A stretch of 64,000 bases of DNA from Fratercula arctica (lineage: Eukaryota > Chordata > Aves > Charadriiformes > Alcidae), in assembly GCA_947846985.1 (NCBI GenBank), contig CANTUZ010000001.1, forward strand, positions 31,396,727 through 31,460,726. The letters run 5' to 3'. The notes beneath the pieces were generated by a model. It saw nothing but the letters and a program-made list of their open reading frames with translations, did no database searches and had not been told where the DNA came from. This document shows positions 49,196-61,820 of the stretch, piece by piece (the stretch's first letter is position 1; every line of letters begins with the position of its first letter). A program made the position numbers and the translations under genes.

Positions 49196-49430
49196 ACACA
49201 TGAGCAGGAGAAAAAACAGCAAATGGAAGAGTGTGAGGAGGGAAAGGTAATGAGAGAGCCTGAGGGAGGGAACATAGCTTGGAGAGGATTGAGTGGAAAT
49301 GGGAAAGTACAGAAGGTGGGAAGCCAAGAAGGGAGGCAACAGAGAGAAAGAACAATACTGCTGTCTGGAAAACAGGTTTGAAAGAAATGAGGAGCAGGGG
49401 GAATGTGAAACCCAGATAACAAAGGTAACT
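49196..49430 (+). repeat. purine-rich (GA-rich) block
   Basis: The + strand is dominated by A and G (GGGAGGG, GAGAGAAAG, GAAGGGAGG and similar) with few pyrimidines. It is degenerate low complexity, not a clean microsatellite. Confidence 0.7.
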
Positions 49431-51849
49431 AAGTAGTATGAAAGCTGAGGAATGGAATGAACGCAGGCAGCTTTTCAGATATTTGTTAGCTTATGTTAAA
49501 TACTCTGAAGACCTGCAGAAGAAACCATATAAAACTCAGTGCACCCTCTATACACGTGTGAGTAGGGTGGTGTTACCCTCCCTTTACTTCTTATTTCCAG
49601 TTTTACTACCTGTGGTACCATATTCCTTATGTCGTGCTCACATGGTAGCAGGTAGCAAAATTCTATACTTAGAAGACTTTGTATTTCATATTTTGCTAGC
49701 ATAACTTTCTTCTTATAAGTGCTTGTTTCACTTGGTAACAAAAGTCTGGATGACTAATACTGTAGAAATCAATGATGAGGTGAGGCACAATGAGTCCCAT
49801 CCAGCTTACAAGGTTCAAGAAAAGAAACCTTATGGTGCAGGAAACCAAGAAAGCAATAGACTGGCATGGCGGAGCAGTGGGGCCTTTCCTTTTGCACTGC
49901 GTGAAAGTGCAGAGAAGGCACTGTCAGTATCCCGATGTGCAAAGCCTGAGAGAGCATGTATCCACAGAAATTGCATGGGCTTGCTTCAGAGTTGGTGTCA
50001 CAAGGGCCAAAGCATTTTCTAGTGAGCAGAGAAAATCTCTGTGGCATATACAAGGGTGATGAGCAGAATGTGTGGATCCCAAAATCCCTGAAGGAGTTTG
50101 TAACAGGTAAATTTCAACAATACAAGCACAGTAATGGGATAACAGAGAACAGAACACAACACAAGAACAAGGGGTCCTCTGATGAACTTTGCCTGAGAGG
50201 AAAAATTGCCAAGAATGGACCTGCAGAGGGAACCTCTTGTGTGGGTTAAGTTTGGAAAGGAAAGGGAAGACTGCAGGAGTTTGGTGCGGGGAAGGTATCT
50301 TTTCCACATGTAATTCCAGTTGACAGCTCTTTAGAGAGGGCTTGATGAACAAGTCTTCTCACACTTGGGGAAGGGCTTCAGTTACCCGCTCAGGAGTGGA
50401 TTCTCATCTTGGAGGGATCAGAGGCATTTAAATTGGTGGAGGACTTAAGTTCCTACTTCTCTCAAGAACACAACAGACAAATGCTACTCCTTTTTCACTG
50501 AGCTCTTGCCTTCATTTTGTACCTTTTATAAGTGTTTCATCAAGCTTACCCTCAGATGACACAAGCGACACTTTGTGAGGTGTTTGGCAGTGTCTGCTAG
50601 ATTAGAAAACATATCATCATTTGAACTACGATAAGAAGTGACATGAAAATAGGCAAGTTTTCATTTACATTGTTTTTAAAGACATAAAACATTTTTTATT
50701 AAATTGGTGAGAAAAACAACAGATGATGATGATCAGCCTGACTTGAAGTTCTGTGCAATATTTTATAAATCAGACCACACCATTAATTCATGTTATAAAT
50801 GACAGGAACTGATGACAAGCCTGATGAGAGAATCAATACAGACAGTGTTTTGAATAAGGTCTTGGGAATAAATTAATGATTCTTCAGTGAAAAAGAAGGT
50901 GTGTGGGACATAGAGGAATGTGTCATGAAAAATCATAGAAAAGCAAAAGCAGAAGACACTGTACTGGACTCAGAGAACGAATAGCCCTAAACGTGTTGTT
51001 TCTTAATTTGTATCACTGGGTAATGGATGGCTGGGTCAAAAATATCTTTCCTATTTCTTTGCCTCCTTTCAGGCCCCTCCCCTGAGCTGAATGAATCAGA
51101 ATATCAGTGTATGTCCTACAACGCTATTTGTTCCCTTACGGGTGTGTGCAGAGAAGCAGAGGTTCTCGCTGAGTAGGGTCTTCCCTACAGGAATTCTTCT
51201 GGTAGATGTCTTTGCCCTGTGGAGTCCCATGGCACCTGGAAGTCAGCCAAAGGTTGACAATGAAAAATGGATTCCTCTTATTCCTGTTACAGCCACTACT
51301 GACAGATTGCAGATGTTCTTATCAAGACTGTAACCGACCACCTATCTGTATTAGAGCTATCTGTATTAGGACCCAGGACAGCCTTTTCTAATTTTCTTGA
51401 TTATTTCCCGAGAAGATAACTACAGTTGGAAGCAGGTGGGGAGAGGGTCTGTTTCTCCATGCTTCCTTCTCCTATGCTTCTCGAAAGAATATGAGAATGA
51501 GAAACATGAGGAACAATGGATGTGTTGTCTGGTTGTGACTTATGGTGATACTGCTGACACAGAGCACTATTTCTCTTCTCTGCAGCCCCTGCAGTAACAT
51601 CTGCTCTAGAGGTTGAAGCCTGCTGAAGTCTGGTCAAAATTTATTATGACCCTTACAAGATCTACTTTAAGATTTTTGTGAGAATTTAGGTGACCATGTA
51701 GGTCTTCAACTTAAAGCGTAGCTTACTCTATCACCCCATGAAGCTACAGACCATGTACACTTCTTTTGTTCCCAACGTACTATTGGAGATCATTCTTCTG
51801 CAGCACAGGCTCCCAGTGGCAGTCCTTTGAGCCCAAATCTTACTTGGTT

Positions 51850-51904
51850 AGGGAACTTTTAGGTTTAAGGGAACTTCTTAGGTTTACAGGAAGTTTTTAT
51901 GTTT
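51850..51904 (+). repeat. three imperfect 17-20 bp tandem units
   Basis: Units at 51850-51867, 51868-51887 and 51888-51904 share the pattern AGGGAACTT..TTAGGTTTA, with the third most diverged. Confidence 0.8.
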
Positions 51905-52665
51905 AAACATGTGGAAAAATATTATAGTATGTGTCAAATGTCAGTATTCCCTTGAATTATTTATTCATGAGAAACAGACACAATTATTTTGAGATCCTAT
52001 GAAAATGTGTAAAAAATTAACCAGTTTGGAAATATTAATGATCACTTGTAGTTTCTGTGAAATTTATTTGTTTGCTTGTTCAATTTCATTTTTTCAGCTA
52101 CCGTATGTCTGGAATGTAAATGTCTATGCTTGTGTGGAAAATACAAATAAAAGCATAAAGGAAAATCAATAGTTTTTAATGTACAGGGTAGGAGAAGCTG
52201 AGCAGAAGGGTAGTATTGGGAAAGAGAATAAGACAAATTCAGAGCTTTTGCTGTACATTAGCCAGAAAAAACAAGGACCCAATGTCAACTGAAGATACTG
52301 ATTTCAGTAGATATTGGTTCAGGTGTAGGAACGCTTGATTTGATACTAAAGAAATTTAGCACAAAAGTTCACTAGAAACCTTTGCCTTTCTCAAGAGCAG
52401 TGAAGTACCTGAAAGGTGATTTTTCGGGTTCGTTGGCAATATTATATGTCATATTTTTTAAAGACCTGTCTTTGAGCCCGACAAAGTTACAGCTGTTCTT
52501 GTCTTGGGTTAATGAATGTGCACAGCTGTCCTGAGCACAGATGGATTTTCCATTTCACATGCACATTCAAGATGTTAAAGATGCTCTCTTTCTGGCATAC
52601 GAGAAAATTAACATCTTTCACAAGGTCTTCTGAAAAGGCAGAGAGAGAGAGAAGAAGTCATGCTA

Positions 52666-52760
52666 AACAGATAGCAGCCTAGTGGTTATGGCATCTCCAG
52701 GACTCTAGATACAAGTAGTTGAAGTCTGCTGTGCTTGCATAAGTAGAAAATGAAGCTGTA
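52666..52760 (+). repeat. MIR-like / tRNA-derived SINE head relic
   Basis: ACAGATAGCAGCCTAGTGGT, then TATGGCATCTCCAGGACTCT, matches the head of MIR-type SINEs (AGCxTAGTGGTTA...GGACTCTGGA). It includes an A-box-like element near 52674-52685 and a degraded B box (TAGTTGAAGTCTG, about 52716-52728). The core domain is not convincingly present. It is an old relic, not a tRNA gene: there is no acceptor-stem pairing. Confidence 0.45.
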
Positions 52761-53183
52761 CTCCACTTTTGAAGTGAGTGTCGACCCACTGGTTTATTGA
52801 TTCTTCTCAGGAGGAAGCAAATTTGTCCATTCTGCCCATCTTATTAGCTGTTCTGCTCTGCACAAAAAATAATAAAAAAAGGACAACAATACTCTCCCTT
52901 TCCCATATTGCTAAGAGAGAAGGACTGCTTAGCTACCTCTGTAATCTAGCACGCATGGGACTTGCCCAGCCTGCGAGAAAGACAGGTTCATTTTTCTCCC
53001 TCATTTGCTACTATATTGGTTATATGAACTGTTAAAGACATTCCACCTGGGACAGCAGTTGGTTTTTCTTCTCAGAAACAATGGCATGAAATAGAGTTAA
53101 GATTTTGTTGAAATGACATTTCTGAACCCTTTTGCCCCTCATTTCCTTTTTCTCCCATGCAATGATCTTCGCCAGATCAGAGT
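52761..53183. other. unique spacer
   Basis: No gene or repeat is recognised. The 85-codon frame 52778-53035 has no features. Confidence 0.55.
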
Positions 53184-54440
53184 CATAGAATCACAGAATT
53201 TTTGGGTTGGAAGGGACCTTAAAGATCATCTAGTTCCAACCCCCCCCTGCCATGGGCAGGGACACCTCCCACTAGACCAGGTTGCTCAAACCCCCATTCA
53301 GCCTGACCTTGAACACTTCCAGGGATGGGGCATCCACAGCTTCCCTGGGCAACCAGTTCCAGTGCCTCACCACCCTCACAGTAAAAAATTTCTTCCTAAT
53401 ATCTAATCAAAATCAACCCTCTTTCAGTTAAAAAACATTACCCCTTGTCCTATCACTAGATACCCTTGTAAAAAGTCCCTCTCCAGCTTTCCTGTAGACC
53501 CCAGTACTTTAAATACTGGAAGGCTGCAATAAGGTCTCCCTGGAGCCTTCTCTTCTCCAGGCTGAACAACCCCCAACTCTCTCAGCCTGTCTTCATAGGA
53601 GAGGTGCTCCAGCCCCCTGATCATCTTCATGGCCCTCCTCTGGACTCGTTCCAACAGGTCCATGTCTTTCTTATGCTGGGGACTCCAAAGCTGGATGCAG
53701 TACTCCAGGTGGGGTCTCACCAGAGCAGAGCAGAGGGACAGAATCACCTACCTTGACCTGCTGGGCACACTTCTTTTGATGCAACCTAGGATGCCGCTGG
53801 CTTTCTGGGCTGTGAGCACACGTTGCTGGGTCATGTTGCCCTCCTCATCTACCAACACCCCCAAGTCCTTCTCCTCAGGGCTGCTCTCAATCCATTCTCT
53901 GCCCAGCCTGTATTTGTTCTTGGGATTGCTGTGACTGAAGGGCAGAACTTTGCACTTGGCCTTGTTGAACTTCATGAGGTTCACACATGCCCATGTCTCG
54001 AGCCTGTCCAGGTCCCTCTGGATGGCATCCCTTCCCTCCAGCATGTCAACAGCCCTACACAGCTTGCTGTCATTGGCAAACTTGTTGAGGGTGCACTCAA
54101 TCGCACTGTCCATATCTCTGACAAAGATGTTAAACAGCACCAGTCCCAATACCGACCCCTGAGGAACACCACTTGTCACTGGTCACCATTTGAACATGGA
54201 ACCATTGACCGCAACCCTTTGAGTGTGGCCATCCAGCCAATTCCTTGTACACCAAGTGACCCATCCGTCAAATCCATGTCTCTCCAATTTAGACACCAGG
54301 ATGTTGTGCAGGACAGTGTCAAATGCTTTGCAAAAGTCCAGGTAGATGATATCAGTTGCTTTTCCCTTATTCACCAACGCTGTAACCCTGTCATAGCCGG
54401 TCATCAAATTTGTCAGACATGTTTTGTCAGAATAACCCGA
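53184..54440 (-). mobile_element. CR1 LINE, 5'-truncated, about 1.26 kb
   Basis: A minus-strand CR1 of the second subfamily. From its 5' side it begins in the reverse-transcriptase block [12 protein letters not shown] (family GFxKGKSCLTNLI), near 54440, and runs through motif A, the [10 protein letters not shown] loop, the catalytic box and the thumb. It continues to the 3' UTR with GGTTGGAACTAGATGATCTT and ends in ATTCTGTG ATTCTATG octamers at 53184-53200. It is the longest CR1 in the window and is inactivated by point mutations. Confidence 0.95.
53424..54440 (-). pseudogene. CR1 ORF2 reverse transcriptase, inactivated
   Basis: One reading frame carries the family sequence almost throughout. 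It is broken by an in-frame TGA at 54183-54185 (just before the SGVPQGS motif) and a TAG at 53748-53750 (before VRPHLEY). The frame then shifts near 53570, where a G run looks one base too long (GAGTTGGGGGTTGTT). Motif A is intact ([13 protein letters not shown], upstream of 54183). The catalytic FADD box reads FAND (asparagine codon at 54072-54074), so the metal-binding aspartate pair is lost. These lesions together show the copy is dead. Its C-terminal tail is missing from this frame because of the frameshift, although the corresponding DNA is present down to about 53290. Confidence 0.9.
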
Positions 54441-57400
54441 GGCAAAAGCATAGACCAAACTCAGCAAAACTACAGCACAGTAAAATTTAAATACTTTGTT
54501 TTCTTTGTACGTGTGTTCTTGCTGTTTGTTTGCTTGCTTTTACATTAGTATAACAAATGTGTATATTTTCAGGGCAAAAAAGGTTTTAGTGGAAAGGATA
54601 GGTCTTATGCCATTGCCCAAATTCAAAGATACAGTTAAAAATCTTGTTTGTTGCCTTCAGAAACATAAATGTCTCAAAAGAAATCAGAATTTAAAATAAT
54701 GTGGAGGGTTCAAATACTGTCATTTGTAAAACACTTGTAAAATGGGCTTGTTATGATGTTTTGAGAGGAACATCCTGAATTTTGGGAATTGAAATATCCA
54801 TGCCTTAAAATTAGCACAGAGCATTTTTTCCTCCAGACTCCCCAGGATTCGTACTAGACAGCTATTTTTATGCCTCCAGATTTGCCAGCTCATTCTCCAC
54901 CTTTTCAGTCAGTTTGTTGGTATTCTCAGAAACCCCTGACACCAACTGAATCATTATAGGGAGGTCTGAATTACCCAAACCTCTCAGTGCCCTTTTGGTA
55001 GACCGTCACTTCCGTAGCACGATCGTCTAGGGTTTCTGTGCTGCAGGAGCAGGGACCTTCCTGCTGTTTCTGCCAGGCAGTGGAGAGCTCTGACCATCCC
55101 CCCTTTGCAGAACTTCATGCTTTATTTAGAAGATGGTATTTTAACTGTTATATTTGTTTGAGAACCCGGTTTGATGAGCTTGAGCCAGCCAGTCTGAAAC
55201 ATTGTACAGAGCTAATGAATTCATGGGATGTCACCACACAACACACCGATTAGATTTCTATCTAGCAAAAAGTTCCTTATTTTTGCCATGGTCATTTGTG
55301 TGGGACACAGACCAGTCCTGACTGAGGAAAGACTATCTGTCCTCTAATAGATGGGATTCATTAAATAAAAACACAACGGTGACGAGCCCAGCAGTGAAAA
55401 GTGGTCCCCCAACCCCACCAGCTGGCTGAATGACCGCAGGGACCCAGGAGTCCTGTCCTCCAGACCTGTCTGCACCCTCAGCCACGTGCCAAGCACTGTC
55501 AGTCTCTTTCTACACCATTTCCAGATTTCTCAGTTCTCTGAGGCTGGTAATGCCTCCACTTACTTTGGTAGTCACACTTCCTTCCCAAACCATTTCATTC
55601 CTGTCATTATCTTTCCAAACACACTTTCCTCAACCACTCATATCTTCTTCTGCTTTGCACAGAGAATCTAGAATCATGTAGTGGGAGCAACTCTTCTTGT
55701 TATTTTGGGAGATCAGGCATAGGTTACCAGCATTTGCCAACTACTTGGCAACTGTGGGCTGTTTGGTCTAACGCACAGACCGGATTACCATTGGAAATGT
55801 GATTAACCATATAAAGATTCAGAGCAATCATCTAGTAGTGTGTGGCTTGAGAGTTTTGGAGTGAGACTTCCCTGTGAAGAATGACTGAGTATGTGAAAAG
55901 CAGATGGAAAAGCTCATTATTCTTCAAGAAGATGGGATCCCACACAGTTCATGCTATGAAAAGATGAGGAGCTTGATGGAGCAGCCAGCTGTGAATATGT
56001 AGCTGGAATATGTCATTCAGAAAAGTAAGGACTGGATCGAATTAAAAGAGCTGATAAAGGCATCATCCTTCTCATCTCCTTCAAGCTTCTAGAACCTCTT
56101 ACCAGGAAGGTGACTCAGAATCTCTATTTTCAAGAAAACCCAAGGGGGAATTATCTTGCTCAGACTGCACAGAAAGAGAGAGCTTTTGGAAAATCTGCAA
56201 CTGCAGAAGGGTATTTTCATGTAATTACCTCTTCAGTTCCTAGTTGTGCAAAAATTATGCAGTACAAATACGTATTTTGTGGCCTTCAGTGGGCAGCACA
56301 CAAGAAAAATTCAACACTTAAAAGTTTATAATCTACGAGTACGTTTCCACCAATCAGTTGAGCTGCCTTTATTATCAACAGTAGTTGAAGTTCTCAGAGG
56401 TCAGTAGGCACTTGGCAGAAAGTTCTCCAGACACTGCTTTGGAAAGGACCAGTCTCCAGACTTGGAGCTTTGTGTATTTTTGTAATGGTATTGGATATTC
56501 TTCCATTGATTCAAGGACTAAGATAACAATTCTCCAAGGCAAAGGGAGTTTAAGTTTAAGTTACCCCTTCCATGTTATCCCTATTCCTAGACAAACTGTG
56601 TAGCATATCCTGAAGGGATGTGCAACAGGCAAAGCTCTTTGTTTATACGGTGTGAAGTTTCCTAGGCTGCTGTGAAATCTTTTCCAAAAGTCTTTTAATC
56701 AAATAACACTACTTTTCCTTCCCTTCCTAATGCAAAAGTGACCCATTTCTGCTTTGTCTTCTCTTTTCTTGTTCTTGTAATGATACCTTAGCTGGAGGAA
56801 ATGTCTCTATACTACTTGGCTCTATGAAAGCAGTTGATGTACCAACAGATACCGTATAGAGTATTGTCAACTGGAAGGCAAGAGAGTTCAAGGAAGCAGT
56901 TCCCCAAACTCCCTAAATACTCCAAAACCCTAAATTTAAAACAACTTTGCTGAACACTTTTGCTATTGAAAACAGTGGGCAGATTAAAAAAAAAGAAAAA
57001 AAAAAAAAGAAAAGCAAATATTGCATCAAAGAATGCACATGCAGTGTAATTTAACAGAACAAAAACAGTAGTAAAATTCATATACATTTTAAGTTCTTAA
57101 AACACAGGCGAGACTATCGGGGATAAATCTTGCCCAGGCATTAGATTTTAAGCACAAAGTAGCAAGGTTTCATTTTACCCACAAGTAAGAACTTCAGCCT
57201 GAGTGCAAGGCCAAAAGAGCATTACTCAAGGGCAAAGACCTTCTTTTGTCTAATCACCAATATAACTGTGGTAGTATATGCTCTATAAAATTACCTCGCA
57301 AATATAGAAACTAGAAACAATTAACTTTGTCTCCAGACAGATTGAGTCTAACTTTTAACCTCTGTTTTGTACCCAGTAGTGATGATATACAGTAGTGAGT

Positions 57401-60400
57401 CCTTGCTGAGAAGGTGAAAAACTTTACTCCTCCACAGCTCCTTATCAGTGGCCTATATCTTGCCTTGTAAAACCATAACTTACATGTTCTCTCAGCCGCT
57501 TCGAATCTGCAAAAATTTACTAGTGTTACCATATCACCTCTTTAAAATATCCTTCTCTAAACATATTTTTTACTTAATCTTCAGGTCAGGAGCTGTCTTT
57601 TTTTGTTTGGGTACAGCCTCCAATGCCACTGAGCTCCTGGGTACCACTGATGATTTACAATTGCAAACACAGCTAAAAATAACCTGATCAGGGTGGAACT
57701 CTGCTTCATCACACCCACCTGCACGCAGCTCAGGTGCCCAACCCGGGACCACAGGCTTATTCAGGTTGCCTCACAGTCAAAGGAGAAAGAGGAGCATCAC
57801 CAGAGAGGACCTCAAATCTCAGCTGAAACAAATCACCCTGCAGAGGAGACATCTTGCTCTTTATAACACTGTAGGATGGAGAATACCTGGCTTTGGCACC
57901 TCACTTTGCTGCTTAGTGGTAAGGAATGAGCCTGACCCTACACCTCCTATGGAGTAAACCCCTGTGTCAGGACTCTGCTGCACTGAGAGTTTTTTCCTTG
58001 TAAGGTGGTGATTCATTCCAGGAAATAAGAAGGTCATGGATTGAATCATATTTCAAAGTATTTTAACACAATGTTCACTATTTGTACAAGCTTTTGACGT
58101 GAACTGCCCTAAGAGCCGACTGCGGGGTGAGTCCAAAAAGCAGAGGAGGGTTGATCAATATCTATTTGTCGTGTCTGTGGACAGCTGACTAATACAACAC
58201 AGTTTACTAAGCTGCAGTAGTGTGTTTGTGTGACTGAGAATGAGTTTAAGAGTGCTGCAAAAACTAACAGGCAATTTGTGATGGGAATCCAAATGCAGCA
58301 TTGCATGCTACTGAGCCTAAACCAACTTATAAGTTACTGTGAGGACAGGGCAAATGTATGCAGTACGAGTTATTTCCCATGCACAGTAGGATAACGTTCC
58401 TCTGTACTTGTGTTTAGGTTAAAATTAGTATTGTTAAGACCCTTTCAGCCCAGCAAGAAACTCAATACACATCACTGAACTTGCGGGCTCTGGGCATGCT
58501 GGTGCACGAGCACCTGTGATCTCTGTGCGCCCCATGGGTACAAGGGCCTTGTAGCATTAGACTCCTTCAGAGGACAAAATTCACCATTATAGACAGTCAC
58601 TTATAATTACACTTTGCAGACCAGAAGTTTGAACAATAATGAGAACAAATTATCCACCCAAATGCATTATTTTTTTTTTTTCTGGAAAGGCTGTTACCCT
58701 GACAAACGCACTTAGCCATAATGGGAAAATTATCTTGCAACTGTCTAATAAGATTACATGTATTTAAATCTATGCTATATTTAATTTAGCTCTGTTCAGA
58801 ACTATTGTTGTGAGTCATTGAAAAGGTACTTATACGTGGGAAATATTTTGTATAATTAAAAGAGCCAACAATGCAAAACCCACAAGTCCCAAATTCCCTT
58901 GCAGCTTAAAGCCAAGTCCATGTTTTATGGTGAATATTTCCATGCTAGTAAAACATGACATCACCCTTAGAGAGCTGCAAATTAGCAAATTTCTCCCAAA
59001 TGCTTCCTCTGTAGAAGCTTGAACAGTGAGACAATCAGTTATGCTGCAGCTGGCATCATTAGCAGTAGATAATGCCATTACCAGTGGGTACAGTTTTACA
59101 ACAAACTTTCCCTTTTCATCCTGAAGGGTACTGGCTTAATTTGCAACAATACGTATTTCCCAGCAACAATCAAGTGCTAATTAGACAGTGGCATCATTGA
59201 TAAAGAGTTTAAAGGAGCTGGTCTTTCTCTGTGGGTCCATTTACCTGCCCTTGTAGCTTGAAAGGTATTCTTGTTATAGACAAGGGAATTCTTGTGCAGT
59301 GCAGAATGCTGACTCCAAAGCAACAACACAGATTTGTTTCAGCATTGTCTATTAAAAAGTGTCATTTATGTTCCACTTCTATTATTTTCCAAGAAAATTC
59401 ACCAGGTAGATTTCTTTCCACTTTAGGCATAACTCTCCTTCAAGACTTTCATTATACACTATTCTATGCAGCTAGAAAATGGGGTTTGATATCCAAACTC
59501 AAACCAAAGTCTATCTGGTTCTGGTAAGGACTTTCACAGAATCCAGTACCAGAAGAATAGAGGAAAATACTGAATGATACAGTCATAAGAAAACTGTCCT
59601 CATCAAGTCTGTGTATGTCATACATGTACACAATGTATTTAAATAGACCAATGTTATTCTGTCACATAAATAATGACTGTACATAAAACCTCATCTATAT
59701 AATTGCAGTCATTGTTATCTTGTAAACCGATAATTCTGTTTTCAATATCATGCAAGTCTTGGCCTTCCAAATAATCTGTGGGAATGTGTTCCCCTTTTCA
59801 GTTATGCTTTGTATTTAAAAGTATTTAATCTTGCTGATTTAAAAATATGTCACCTTTTAGTTCCAAAACACAGTGACACAGAGATGTGGATTTTAACATC
59901 TGCAGGCTTTGAACTTGGATCTTTGTCTTGATGGTGAGTTTTTTCACCATGAGGATGCTATGTAGAAGTACATAAACCACCAATATCACCATCACTGTGA
60001 CCCACTATTATTTGCTGAAAGGGCTGCTCCTGTTGGAGAGTGTGAAACAAGCTCAAAGCCTCACCATGCCTCTAGATTATGCAAAAAAAGCTGGGGGACC
60101 CCAGTGTACTTTTCCTCTGTCACTAAATTGTGTTTGCACCTGTGGTGCTCAGGTTGTGGCTTCCCCGTGGGGAGGAAGCTGGGTGAAATGTGCTGAGATC
60201 TGGCCTTTGCACAGGTGGTGATGCCTGAGCTCTCCTGAATTTGCAGCTGACTGGAGAGAGGAGTTAGCCAATGCCTCCTGATCGCCCACAGCTCATGCCT
60301 GATGAGGAAATACTCACAGAAGAATTTGCTCTTCTCCTGAAGCTGGAGCTGGCTCTCCATAAAGGCACTCATGGTGTCATGCAAGACAGCCAAGAGAAAA

Positions 60401-61462
60401 CCCAGAGTAAGCCCTTGCTCAATTCTAGGCCATTAAATTTTTCAGTTTGTCAGTAAAAAATCATTAAAACGAGATAATGAAAGGCACTTGGGAGCAACTA
60501 GGGCTCAAATGATTCACAAAGTGCTTGCTAATTAATGCCATCTTATTGGTGAGGCGGCATGTATGACTTCAGTCAGGAGTTATGATGCCTCTGAGGTACA
60601 ATCCAAGGGGCACTGCAGCCCAGGCTGGCCATTCAACACCAGATTATAAGGTACATCTTCAGAGCAAAATATGTGTACATCTTAGAACAGTTGTGAACCC
60701 TACTTACTAATAAATGACCCTGTTTTACGTAGGAAAAAATGGGGAAAGATAGACTTTATTAGTTCATATATTTGTAGAGAGATGTTTCTGTTTGCAGGTG
60801 AATCTGCTTTAGAGAGGGAAGTTTCCTCCTCATCAGTTATCTATCATCTGCCAAAATCCAGTGAGCTGCATTTTCTCTTGGTGCTTTATTAAATGATTTG
60901 TGTGTACACAAAGAAGATTCTCTTAAGTGCTGCAGATGCTTTGAAAAATAATCCTGCTGGAAACTCCACCTGCACTGAATGTAAAACTTCACCAAGGCCA
61001 AAAAAGCTTCCAGAAAACTCACAACCCAATTTCAGCTACATATGTGCTACCCTACTGATTGCTGCTATCCTTTATTTTAAAATGTTTTAAAGATATCTTC
61101 CAATCATTTATTTCCAGAAAGAAAAATATATTGTGGTGCTGTGATCTAATTTTCTGAAAATGTCATTTTCGCTTTTCTTCCAAGCTCTTCTTATCTGCAG
61201 AGGTGCCCAAAATCCAAAATGTTTCTGTCCACATCACTGAAAAATGTAATGAGGATTACACTGTTATTTGGTTTTTTGTACCACTGATAGCCTTTTAGGA
61301 AACCAGAGAGATGTCACACAGTATTTTTCAACCCTTTTCCTCAAAAGTGCAAGCAGAGTCATAATCTTTAAATTTTGTTTAGCATCAATCAGTTCTTTCA
61401 GCCTATAAAAATAAACTCTCTTCATGCACCACATTATATTTTAAGAGATCTATTCTCAATTT
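54441..61462. other. unique sequence, no confident gene
   Basis: Seven kilobases without recognised genes or transposons. Low-complexity tracts are A-rich DNA at 56985-57014 and a T run at 58670-58681. The interval 58.6-59.22 kb is AT-rich and motif-dense (see findings). Overlapping frames of 61-110 codons at 60.0-60.45 kb on both strands have no domain signature. Confidence 0.5.
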
Positions 61463-61820
61463 GAAGGCTCTGAGGAGACCTTATAGCAGCCCTCCAGTAC
61501 CTAAAAGGGGCCTACAGGAAGGATGGGGAGGGGCTCTTTATGAGGGAGTGTAGTGATAGGACACAGGGTAACGGCCTCAAACTGGAAGAGGGTAGGTTTA
61601 GATTGGATATCAGGAAGAAATTCTTTATGGTAAGGGTGGTGAGACACTGGAACAGGTTGCCCAGAGAAGCTGTGGATGCCCCATCCCTGGAAGTGTTCAA
61701 GGCCAGGCTGGATGGGGCTTTGAGCAGCCTGGTCTAGTGGGAGGTGTCCCTGCCCATGGCAGGGGGGTTGGAACTAGGTGATCTTTAAGGTTTCTTCCAA
61801 CCCGGACCATTCTGTGATTC
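61463..61820 (+). mobile_element. CR1 LINE 3' fragment
   Basis: A + strand CR1 of the second subfamily, beginning at AAGGCTCTGAGGAGACCTTA (61464). It continues through the ORF2 tail and the CTAGTGGGAGGTGTCCCTGC block, and ends after GGTGATCTTTAAGG and a single ATTCTGTG octamer with a degraded ATTCTT. The shorter octamer tail sets it apart from the copies at 4.7 and 25.9 kb. Confidence 0.95.
61540..61737 (+). pseudogene. CR1 ORF2 C-terminal tail, still open
   Basis: A 65-codon frame ends at the stop codon TAG (61735-61737), the same position as in related copies. It contains [29 protein letters not shown] and [13 protein letters not shown], the standard tail blocks. The first methionine is internal to ORF2 and is not a real start. 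No catalytic part is present. Confidence 0.85.

Larger units (their letters stand above)
46304..52665. other. unique sequence, no confident gene
   Basis: No transposon or known protein is recognised over 6.4 kb. It contains a purine-rich block (49.2-49.43 kb) and a decayed three-copy repeat (51.85 kb). The 98-codon frame 48094-48390 and the 142-codon frame 49924-50352 (minus) have no domain signature. Confidence 0.5.

Noticed and set aside
53629..54548. + strand frames, including one of 241 codons, across the 53-kb CR1
   Set aside because: Antisense shadows of the CR1 ORF2; the minus frame carries the family motifs.
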